Assembly: GCF_032118995.1 (NCBI RefSeq)
Contig: NC_092648.1
Coordinates: 4,417,001-4,481,000, forward strand
Reading direction: 5' to 3'
DNA from: Asterias amurensis
Taxonomy: Eukaryota; Echinodermata; Asteroidea; Forcipulatida; Asteriidae
Length of the DNA: 64,000 nt
The notes beneath the pieces are model-generated. The model saw nothing but the letters and a program-made list of their open reading frames with translations. It searched no databases and had not been told where the DNA came from. Every line of letters begins with the position of its first letter. Within the stretch, counting starts at the first letter, position 1. The translations under genes were made by a program, and so were the position numbers. Of the stretch, positions 54,548 to 64,000 are shown in pieces.

Positions 54548-54575
54548 AACAAACAAACAAACAAACAAACAAACA
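54548..54575. repeat. AAAC microsatellite
   Basis: Seven copies of CAAA. Confidence 0.85.
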
Positions 54576-55396
54576 GTACAAGCATGGCAACTTTCCTACC
54601 AAAGTTTTCAGGTTAAACATTTCTAGGAGTTTTCTGCAAATTACTGAATTGATATTACAATTTTTATATTCAGATATTACTTAGCTCTTGATGTTTTATG
54701 AGGAAAATTATTTCATTATTTCCCATTTCCTATTTTATCTGTATTACAGGGCTTTACTCTCTTTTACTTTTGTAAGAATGACAGTATGGATATTACGCCT
54801 ATACATTGATGAAATGCCACCCTAGACGAGACCCTGTTTTTCCCCTCAGGTTGTGATAGGGTTGGTAGTACCCACAAATCCTCCTGATCCCCAGCATGAA
54901 TTCCCGCTGTTTCTTTTCTCGCAAGAAGTCGTGCTGAGATGAAATCTTTCAAGAGTCGCTCAGCAGTAGGGCTTCCATGTAGCTCATTACAGTGATAGAG
55001 GGTCCACTACTGGGACACTGAGCCCCCCACAGACTAGATGGTAAACAGCAGGGCGGGTTTAAATCCCGCTATTATGTGTGCCTTGTCATATAACAGATTG
55101 GAAGATTAGACCCTAAATCTATTTGATGGTGGTTAAAGTTATTGACACATCTTGGTATAGAGACCCTGCAGTGTTAGATGATGACAAATCCATCAGACTG
55201 TTTAAACAGATTGGTGATGTCTTTTTGTTGATTTGTCAATAAAACGTTTTGATGCTGAAGAGCTTTGTATGCAAACCGGTACTTCATTAAGTTGTTTTTT
55301 TGGAGGGAAAGGTTTAAATACTCCCTCTACACTGCTACTGGATAAAGCTAAGTTTACAATAAGTAAGCTGGACCCTAGCGGAATTTCTCTTGAAGC
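54576..55396. other. No feature recognised
   Basis: A weak tRNA-like piece (GGCGGGTTTAAATCCCGC near 55052) is present without a full cloverleaf. Confidence 0.35.
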
Positions 55397-55398
55397 CT

Positions 55399-55566
55399 AA
55401 AGGCCCGGTCACACAGGCCCCGATAACGAGAACGAAAACGATAATGATAAAAATGCACGCCCTCAATTGGTTGAATGAGCGTGGGGGTATTCTGCGTGGA
55501 GCAATTCAACCAATCGCGAGCGTGCATTTTTATCGTTCTCGTTTTTGTTCTCGTTATCGGGCCTTA
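55399..55566. mobile_element. Foldback MITE (AAGGCCCG...CGATAACGAGAACG)
   Basis: The left arm CCCCGATAACGAGAACGAAA and AATGATAAAAATGCACGC pair with GCGTGCATTTTTATCGTTCT and CTCGTTATCGGGCCTT on the right. The central part, CAATTGGTTGAATGAGC / GCAATTCAACCAATCGC, also pairs. The whole 168 bp can fold. Confidence 0.8.
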
Positions 55567-55867
55567 ACTTTTGTAATTGGCAAGTTTATGAGATTGGGCC
55601 CTTGGTTTAGAGTATGCTTTAACCGAGTTCCTCAGTGTATGTGAATCAGCTTTTACAATGCTCCACTGAAGAGTGCATTTTTTATAGAGTGGTTTATGTT
55701 GCCATAGCAACAGGCACTTAACTGCCAAATTGCCTCATTAGTAATCTATCAACCTTGAAATCATATCCTACTTGGAAATTCTGCCTTAAATAAATTATGT
55801 TATGTCTAGATCGATAAAGATGAAATGACACTGGCAGTATCAATTGAATAGGATTGGGAGGCACACT

Positions 55868-56362
55868 AAAGCCCTTTTCACACAACTCTATTCCCTAGGG
55901 TGGATTTCACAAAGGTAGTCCTTAAACTTAGGACTAGTCCTAAAACGTAGGACTAGTCCTAGGCAATGCTTAGAGATAGGACCAGTCCTAAGTTAAGATG
56001 AGTTACTGGTCCTAACTTAGGACCAGTCCTATCTCTTAGCATTGCCTAGGACTAGTCCTAAATTAGGACTACCTTTGTGAAATCCACCCCAGGGTTGATA
56101 ATGGCTGGCCTTTTCACACTATGAATGCTTAGCACCACTGGTTTTCACAAATGGGCGTACCCCAGGGAATAGCAAACCCTGCTCTGGAGTAGGGGTAAGT
56201 GGTTAAGCCCCTGGGTATTCTTAAAATGTGCAACCGGAACCCCATGGGATAGGGACACACAGTGAAAGTCACCAGGGCAACCATGAGTTAAAAACAGTCC
56301 CTGGGCCTCCCCAGGTCTGTATTCCATGGGGATAAGAGATACAGTGTGAAAAGGGTTTAGTA
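55868..56362. mobile_element. AAAGCCCTTTTCACAC element containing a nested family D copy
   Basis: AAAGCCCTTTTCACACAAC at the left and AGTGTGAAAAGGGTTTAG at the right are its ends. The inner part carries inverted words around CCCAGGG and AATAGCAAACCC. A family D element sits at 55899-56094. Confidence 0.75.
55899..56094. mobile_element. Palindromic family D, longest and most symmetrical copy
   Basis: GGTGGATTTCACAAAGGTAG to CTACCTTTGTGAAATCCACC. CCTAGGCAATGCTTAGAGAT mirrors ATCTCTTAGCATTGCCTAGG, so the arms pair for most of 190 bp. Confidence 0.9.
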
Positions 56363-56518
56363 AGGCCCAATATTTAATCGTTTACTGGTCCATGTTTGTT
56401 GTAAATTTTAGCAAAAAAGAAGCCACCGTTTTTGAGATTGAAAAATTGCAATGTACTGGTATGCTACTCTTTGAAAGTCTGCTGAATATATATTTGAGAA
56501 AGGTCTTTTTGCTCCTGA

Positions 56519-56668
56519 CGCCGATTTCACAAAACGCTAGGATTAATCCTATCTCGAGTTAGGACGAGTAACCTGTCCTAACTTATGACTGGTTCAATGC
56601 GTCCTAACGTCTTTGAACACGGAACTTAACTCGTCCTAAGGTTTAGGAAGAGTTAGGTGACATCGACT
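56519..56668. mobile_element. Palindromic family D variant
   Basis: GCCGATTTCACAAAACGC to GGTGACATCGACTGC; inner words match the 25083-25230 subfamily. Confidence 0.75.
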
Positions 56669-59600
56669 GCTGCCCGTTACCGAGCAATGGCATTCTAGAG
56701 GCACATACATGTTGACTCTTCTGGCATGCATCCTACATGCAAGCGAAATCTCAGCTGAAACTTCTCCACTGAAAAAGTTCGCTACAGAAAAAGTGCATTG
56801 TACTTTTCCAGTGAGCCATTCAGGTTGAACCAGAGACCCATGGCAATATCTATACCTATAGATCCAAGTTATAATCCAATGAGTGACAGGTTTTGTTATA
56901 GAAGGTGATATTCTTTTCAACCAGTCGAGCCCCTAGGCTGTGGGGAGGTGACTGCACTCCCACCTCCATCCTCTCCTAAGGGTCAAGGGGGAGCGGGGCC
57001 TGTGAGGCCCCACGGGCAATACTCGGTGAATCGCGAGATAAACTTCATACTTACATGGGCTCAAAACATCCATGATGGGTTTTTCTATCAACAATGTCTA
57101 CCTTTGATTGCGTAAATTCAGGGGTTTGTTCTCTTCTATGGTTTTGTCTTTCTTCTGTTGGTTGTATTGAAACATCAAGCCCTCCCAGAGTCCCATTTAG
57201 ACTCATCCTTTAAATTTGTACAAGGGCAGTTTGTACTTGAGCACTTAGACTGCCAGTTATTGGATGGTGTGATACACAATCAGACTTGCAATCCTGGTCA
57301 AATTTGCTCAATGCTGATATGAAGAATAAAGAGTGTCGGTTTATCTTGTATTAGTTTATAGGTCACAGCCTGTGCTCCGATAATGGAGGTTAATTGCTTG
57401 AAATTAGCACAAGATTAAGATAAAAAGATTTGTAAAAAATTTGTAAGACCAAAAAATGTGAAGGCGAGATAAAATTAATGTTTTTGTATTTAAAGTTTTT
57501 TTTTGTCACTTGTCATTTATATAAATCCAGTAGCTGTGGGATTTTGCTGAACTCAAATAAAAGCAATCTCCATGTTGTAACTATAAGTGCCTTCTTTTTT
57601 CTTTGGTTATATAACTTTTGTTGTCTACTAACGGCAGAATAGTGTACAAGTCCACATATCTTAAATCTTTGTAACAAACTTTTTCTTTAAAATAACTACT
57701 TAGTTATATAAAACAATTCCCTGTCCACTTCCCTCTGACAATAACAAAAATTCTCCCCCGTCCCCCCACTCCCCGTCCCCCTACTCATTGTTGACTGTAA
57801 CGCAGAAGAAGATTTGCAATTAGAACCAACATTGAAAGGGGGTAGGGGGCCCGACGAGATATGGCCTAGATTGTAGGCCTACTTATGGGGCTGAAACAGG
57901 GTTACCCCCCTTCACAGTCTGTACGGATTTAGGCATCCACTAGGAGCTTGGCTGGTAGAGCAGAATGTACCTTCTCAACTGTTTGTGCAGATATTTATTT
58001 GTTACTAGTTTTTACTCACACCAAGTTTCAAATCCTATTTGAGATACATCTTAAGATGAGTTGTCAATATGTTGTAGTAATCTGTATTGTGATATCGCAC
58101 TAATTAGCACTTAAGATTGATACACAACTTAAGATCAATCTTAGCTCTTTGTGAATTTGCTCTCCAGTCCCTAGAAAAAAATTTGTTCCGGTTTCAATCT
58201 GTCACTTCTAAAAATCACAAGAGAAAAGTTTTTCTAACGGAGACCACCTCTTCACCAAAAGACTCCTTTACTGTGCTGGCTACAGAAGGCTTAATCCTAT
58301 TTGTCGTGGACTCATCTTTTATACCCCTCAAATCTGATTACATCTTGACTGGCAGCTAATCCGCAACTAAGCTGCTGATGGACCAGCTTCAAAGAACCTA
58401 ATTTCAGTGGTTGGGTTGACCAAACCGATAAATAAACAATCGTTAGCTTTTCAGGCAGGCTAGTTTTGCAGAGAAAGTGCCAGAAAAGAAACAGATTGGT
58501 GGCACCACCCAGGTTGAAATCTGATTATGTTCTTTAGTTATTGGACGTGCGAGACTAAATGAGTTAGCGTAAAATTGGATTGGGTCGTTTAGTTGCTGTC
58601 ATCAAGAGGGGCCTGACATTTACAAAACATTTTTTTTTTTTTTTGAATGACTTTACAAATAACTTTATTGACAGTGATGGATACAATGTGTAATGCAATA
58701 TCAGCACTATTTGGGTAGTGGAAATGGAAACATGTAGGTGGGGAGAAAGTGATTGTCGAAAAAAAGATACGCTGGCACTGTGTTTCAACAAAAGGCGCAT
58801 TATAAATACAGTTATTATTATTATATTAGACCCACTGTGGTTATGGACAAATGTTAATCCACCAAAAGTTGAACCTGACAAAACAATACTGTTGAGTACA
58901 TTTGGTTGAAATTTTCACAGGTTATTTTTATTGTATATATCTAAATTTATGAAGAAAGCTACCAAACGGTAAAAAAAACCCAGGTATACAATACATTCCC
59001 TTGAAGTATTCTTCTATATTGCTGTGGACAGTTCCACCTCTGCAGAAAGTTCAAGCTCTACGGCTCGTTTGTAAACTTGTTGGGTCAGAGGTTACATCTG
59101 CTATTTATGTCTTTACTCTGCATTGCAATCACTAATTGCATGCTTCTATAATAAGCAAACAGTTTTTATGAAGTGTGATTGATAAACCAAGGGATTTAAC
59201 ACTTCCCTTTTTTTTTTTTTACTATGGAAGTTACAATACAAAATACATAGTTTGCACGGCTGCAACGCGTATCTTTGAGCAATCAGAGCAAAAATCCTGG
59301 TTCATAACATGACCTTGTTTACATTTAGTTGCCAGTTATCCAGTAATTGGATATTAATTTGGTCATCCTTTTCATCACCTGGCTCCATCTGTTCAAGTCA
59401 GGTTGTAATCTGGCAGAATTGACATTTTTAGATCACAGGCAACTTTGGAGGATTCGTTGGTGATCTTCTGGGTTGATTTCTCAAAGCACAATAGATTTAC
59501 CTTAATATGAGCTGTCGCAATAATTCCATAGTGAGGAGGTTCACTCTTAAAATAAAGCATTTTGAGAAACATTTCACTTTGAAGGAATGTGGTTATAAGA

Positions 59601-59700
59601 AGAAACTATAAACAAATATTCATAAATACCTCAGACAGTCTTGCTATTCCTATTGGTGGAGAGCACTTCACGTGGGGGTGTTTAAACCTTTGATAATAAC
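56669..59700. other. Long stretch with no gene recognised; one SINE-body fragment
   Basis: Only 57890-57975 is assignable: minus-strand SINE body words (AACAGGGTTACCCCCC, CTGGTAGAGCAGAATG). The minus frame at 58564-58881 contains poly-Lys from a T-run and is not supported. Confidence 0.4.
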
Positions 59701-59726
59701 CTGTGTTTATAACTGGTTGTGAGCAG

Positions 59727-60000
59727 ATACTCCACGCTAGTCTTGGTGCAAGACATTTCTTGTTACGACGATGCGGACGCTGTCGGTGAGTTGGTCGCGC
59801 TGTGTGTGGAAGGAAAACCAGAACATGTTGCACCAAGACTATACGCGCACGCGCACGCGCTCGAAAGAATCAAGACACTGTCGGAAATAGGCGTCTCAGT
59901 CATAACAATGCAACACACGGATGTCGTACATACAGAGCTCAAACGGATACAGAAACGGATAAGATTTACAGAGTTTCTTACTTTATTACGCCTTCAGTAA
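59727..60000 (+). CDS. Coding-like exon of unknown function, ending in a stop
   Basis: From the acceptor-like GTGAGCAG at 59726 a frame stays open for 91 codons to TAA at 59998-60000. It includes LVLVQDISCYDDADAVGEL, LYAHAHALERIKTLSEIGV and ELKRIQKRIRFTEFL. It is more GC-rich than the surrounding DNA and its phase matches the donor at 47547, so it could be a later exon of the type II gene. Against this, a perfect 14-bp inverted repeat (59738-59751 with 59828-59841) lies inside it and a large palindrome follows at once, so it may be part of a mobile element. No family was recognised. Confidence 0.25.
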
Positions 60001-60020
60001 CCAAAAAGGCATTTATGAAT

Positions 60021-60186
60021 GGGAATAAAAGAGTAGTAACTCGTTCTTTCATGGTCGTTTAAAACCTTGCAGGGTCGCTGCTGTGTGATAAAGGCTCTTG
60101 CCTTCGGCTTGGGCCTTTATCACACGGCACTGGCCCTGCTGGTTCTAAACGGCCGTGAAAGCACTCGTCGCTACCCCCTTATTCCC
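60021..60186. repeat. 166-bp palindrome (hairpin element)
   Basis: GGGAATAAAAGAGTAGTAAC starts the left arm and CTACCCCCTTATTCCC ends the right. GTGTGATAAAGGC (60083-60095) and GCCTTTATCACAC (60113-60125) pair perfectly next to a short loop. About 75 bp of each arm pair at roughly 80%. Confidence 0.85.
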
Positions 60187-60619
60187 TTAGTAAACTTGCG
60201 GGTACAACCATGTGTAAATCTCTTTTGTGTGAGAGTTGGTTCTAACATAATGTGGTTACGTAAACAAAAAATAATTAATTTATGCCCCAAAATGTGAATC
60301 TGAAAAGTGTTACTGTCAGTAATGCTTCTCAGATTGTCTAGGCTTAATCCAATTACGGATTATTCTTTGTTGCCTTAAAGAACCCGTCGTTTACCCATTC
60401 AGTGTTTTATCCAGTTTTTTTCACAACACTCAGTTTTAATTTTACTTTTTTTAAAACCAAAAATGCATTGACAGTAATGCAGAAGGCCCTATAGTGGGGT
60501 ACTTGGGAGGTGCATGAAGAGCTGCTAACAGTGTGAGACAGTTTGAGAGTAAATCTAATTGCACATTCATACCTTTCAATCTCACTCTCACCTGTCTCCT
60601 CTGTCAGACACAAAAACAC

Positions 60620-61002
60620 TTAAAGACACTGGACACTATTGGAAATATACTCAAAATAATTGTTAGCATAAAAACTTACTTAAATAATGAGCATTGGAAA
60701 GGTGTTGGTAGTATACAACATTGTGAGAAACAGCTTTCCTCTGAAGCAATGTAGTTTTTGAGAAAGAGGTAATTTCTCACTCAAATAATAAAACACTTCA
60801 GGCCTGAAGCCTTTTATTAGGCATCTGAAAGCACACAAAGTTAGACAACAAGGGGGTTTTTCTTTCATTAATCTCTTGCAACTTCGATGACCAGTTGAGT
60901 CCAAATTTTCACACATCAGGTTTGTTATTTGATGCATTTGTTTGAAAACACCAAGTGAGAGTTCTGGTCTTTGACAATTACCAAACGTGTCCAAACCTTT
61001 AA
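60620..61002. mobile_element. TTAA family A, full length, diverged
   Basis: TTAAAGACACTGGACACTA to ACGTGTCCAAACCTTTAA. Confidence 0.75.
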
Positions 61003-62298
61003 GATTCCCTCCCACCCGTGAGAGCAACAGTTTCATTCCGTCACTGAGGTGTAGTAAACCTGATCTCACCTCCCCCATTGAGAAAACAGCATGAATAGTT
61101 TATGCAGCAGCCCGGTCCCTTCGGTTTTAGACACGAACCTGAAAATAGAGACGCAATTTCTCTGAGAATCTGGAGGTGTGAGTTGACAATCGGTTGCTAC
61201 GTCAGCTTTTTTGTGGAAGCTATGTGCTAGCTTGATGTTTATTTTCACAGCACTTTGTGATAGCGTTCTGTTTCCTGGCACTGGTTGTATACAATCGCAT
61301 GCCATTGAATTGACGTCATTGCTCTATTAATTAAAAATAGAAAGCCTTAATAAATAGTGAATGAAGGGTTGACATGGGTGACGTTCATTTTGAACAACAT
61401 CCGAAAATGTTTGCTTAAAGTTTTGTTGAGTCATTGTAGGAAAGACAAATACATACATATAGGTTATTTATAATGCACCACTATCAAGAATGCAGTGCAT
61501 TACATTGGGTATAAATAATTTTCATCACACCTTTTGACATTATGGGGACCTTTCATGAAAACGGTGACAAAATGTGTACGTAGATGTTCATCGTAAATCA
61601 TAAAGGCAAAGTTCTGGATAATTGCTTTTCCTCATAACTATTGTCAAAACTTGGTTTTCATGTTTTCTATATAGGCCTATATGCATTGGTGCTTCAATTT
61701 TCATATATGCATTGGTGCATTAAGATGCTCTGTCAGATTTTTTGCAGATTTGACCCAAAAGTTCTGATTTAAAATTCAATAGGTATTTTGATGGGGGTCG
61801 AGAAAGTTACAAGCTTTCATTTGAGCCATTGCTCGTAAAAGTCAGCCAATTATTAGTAGCAGTGAAATAAAGTGCTCAAAATTAGTTTTTGTCGGGATCC
61901 CGACAATATATCACGTGACCAATTCTTATGTATTTTATAAGAAACGTTTTAAATTTTTGTCATGGTTCCTGACCATTAAAAGTAAAAGTTAAACTTGTTT
62001 TTGTTAGAGCGTGTGATACTGTTTGAATGACCATTCACTTAAAAGAATCTATTTTTTAATGTTTGGGGCCAAAAGTCTGACATAGCATCTTTAACCTTCA
62101 AACTCACCCAAGCACAAATAAATAATGTTGTCAATTTTAGAATTTGTTTTCAGTGCCCCCTTCCTACACAAAGTAAATTTATGCAAGATTTGCTACAGGC
62201 TGATGATGCCTCTGAGTGTATTTTGACGAGCCTAGTTAACCATGTACAATCGATGATTACAATTACCCTTGCTCATCTCACAATAGAAAAGGATTTCA
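61003..62298. other. No feature recognised
   Basis: AT-rich; a short duplicated phrase TATATGCATTGGTGC occurs at 61678 and 61704. Confidence 0.4.
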
Positions 62299-62485
62299 TT
62301 AAAGGCACCGGACCATCTGAAAGAACACACATTTTGTGCAACGAGCATGTATTTTCTTTCATTATTTCCTTGCAACTTCAATTTTCACAGATTTGTTATT
62401 TCATGCATATAGGTTTGGGATACACCAAGTGAGAATAGTGGTCTTTGACAATTACCAAGTGTGTCGACTGTCCAGTGCCTAAGAC
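62299..62485. mobile_element. TTAA family A, short truncated copy
   Basis: TTAAAGGCACCGGACC followed directly by right-arm words TTTTCACAGATTTGTTATTT and ACACCAAGTGAGAATAG to CTGTCCAGTGCCTAAG. Confidence 0.6.
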
Positions 62486-63740
62486 TTCAACTGACTATTA
62501 ACAGTCAACTCATCAGCTGTAACATCAGCGTGTCATCCTCAAAATGTCATTCTTTTTGGGGGGTTCGGGATTTAGTTCCTCCATATTTAGAGTGAGCGAT
62601 CGAGGACGGGTGTTTGGCCTTCTTTTTATCTTTGGGGGGGGGGGGGGTGTCAAAAGACAACCCTTTTTGCCACATTTTCAATCGGCATCAAACTTTCGGG
62701 AAGGAAAAGTTCATCTTTTTGTCTACATCGTATGTATTCACCGGTTGATGCAGTAGCAAGCGTTTTCACAATTATCGATCTACCATGGATACCAAGTTAA
62801 GGGTTAAACTGCACACACATAGACAGGCCAAAACCCAAGTCAATGACATTTTGAATCGAAATATACGAGTACAAAACATGCCATTACAAATAGTAATGAG
62901 TTTAGCTCTGGGCATTGTTCGGTGATCGGTCTTTGGCTCGGTACTCGCCAGTATCAAGTCCAATTTACAATATGTATGAGTTATAAAATTGGTTTGGGGC
63001 GTCTTGGTCAATAGGGTTCTTGTTGGTGATCCAATTTATCTGACATGTTTCCTGGCAAAATTTTGTGATTTGAAATTTGTCTACTACTATATTCAATAGG
63101 ATGTTATAGCAATTGTATATTTGAGTTTCATTTGAATGTTATTCATGACATGCCATGCGACCCATAATAAATACAAACTGACAATTCCATGCTTGCTGAC
63201 TTTAAAACAGCTTGATTTGGTACAATTTGCTGGTTAATAAATGTCATTAAGTGAAGAATATTCATGAAAAACGGATGAAGATGCTATACTTCCAGGGAAT
63301 GTGCCTGGCTTGTAACTCAACTTTCTTGATCGCTATCTGAGTTTTCCTTTAAAAAAAAGAAATGTCGTGTATGAAATATGAAAAATGTGTTAAGGTTCTT
63401 ACGGAGCTTGAACCATGAATAAAACATAACACTGTAGTCAAACCACACACTACAGACATTGGACATGCAACAGTGGCAGACCCATAACTAATCCATCAAT
63501 ATACTTTCTCCAAACCATTTCCACACAACATGATGAAAGAGTTCCTGTACACATTAAAGGGAAATTACTGAATTGTTTTTGCCGTTGCGCTCATTTGACT
63601 GAAATCATTGAGAACGGATCCCCTGTTTGAGCGAGAAAAGTGTTCATCGGATGAAGCTCAAATTTGAAATATCAATTTGATGAGCCAAAATCACACCATC
63701 AACCAAATTTGAGCAAATTTGAAGAGGGTAGGGTTTAACC
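62486..63740. other. No feature recognised
   Basis: Only a G-run (62634-62647) stands out. Confidence 0.4.
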
Positions 63741-63942
63741 AACTGAGTAATTTGACACAAAATAACTCCAGGCATTGGCCTCCGTTGCCCTGGGGTGCGT
63801 TCCAATCGCATAAATGTTGCCAACAGTTGGGCAAGTTCAACAACAATTTCAAGTGGAACGAGTTGTGTGCTGCCACCGTTGGCGAACGTTGGCAACTTTA
63901 GGCGAACATACTTCTGAGGTGTTGGCGAGGTTTTTTTTTAAA

Positions 63943-64000
63943 ATGGCGGACAAGCATACAGTATTATTTCTTTGTCACAAACATAATAACATTGTATTTT
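63943..64000 (+). CDS. Possible start of a gene running off the window
   Basis: AAAATGGCGGACAAGC combines a good start context with a YY1-like motif, as at the WDR20 start. The frame reads MADKHTVLFLCHKHNNIVF to the window edge. There is too little to identify a family, and it may be chance. Confidence 0.2.
   Translation, partial: MADKHTVLFLCHKHNNIVF

Overview
This is animal nuclear DNA: AT-rich, gene-poor, with multi-exon genes on both strands and a heavy load of tRNA-derived SINEs, short inverted-repeat (foldback/MITE) elements and tandem repeats. The protein genes and the style of repeats suggest an echinoderm, most likely a sea star. That assignment is an inference from memory of repeat types, not a database result.

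Two genes are well supported. WDR20, a WD40 partner of USP12/USP46 deubiquitinases, lies on the minus strand from its start codon at 22751 to about 12289. Its three coding exons join in phase, and a short terminal exon may be missing. Head-to-head with it on the plus strand (23969-29138) is a six-exon gene for a predicted 304-residue YqaJ/lambda-exonuclease-type nuclease with all the expected catalytic motifs. The roughly 1.2 kb between the two start codons probably holds a shared bidirectional promoter, and a YY1-like motif covers the WDR20 start.

A third gene probably begins near 31.8-32.4 kb on the plus strand. An in-frame ATG at 32400 is spliced to an exon at 33532-33660 that encodes a signal anchor typical of type II (Golgi-like) membrane proteins. 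Later exons are uncertain; three phase-compatible candidates are recorded (39215-39241, 47492-47547, 59727-60000). Around 53.85-54.35 kb there are decayed fragments resembling TM6-TM7 of rhodopsin-class receptors.

The rest is mostly repeats: a 26-bp satellite with 156-bp higher-order periodicity (240-925); 21-bp, 22-bp, 179-bp and 188-bp tandem arrays; at least a dozen copies of a TTAA-flanked foldback family of about 380 bp; nine copies of a palindromic family built on 'TTAGGACTAGTCC'; several other foldback families; at least five kinds of tRNA-headed SINE; and two degraded CR1/Jockey-like retrotransposon ends. Several elements are nested, and two lie between unusually long direct repeats. 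No CRISPR array, operon or bacterial feature is present.
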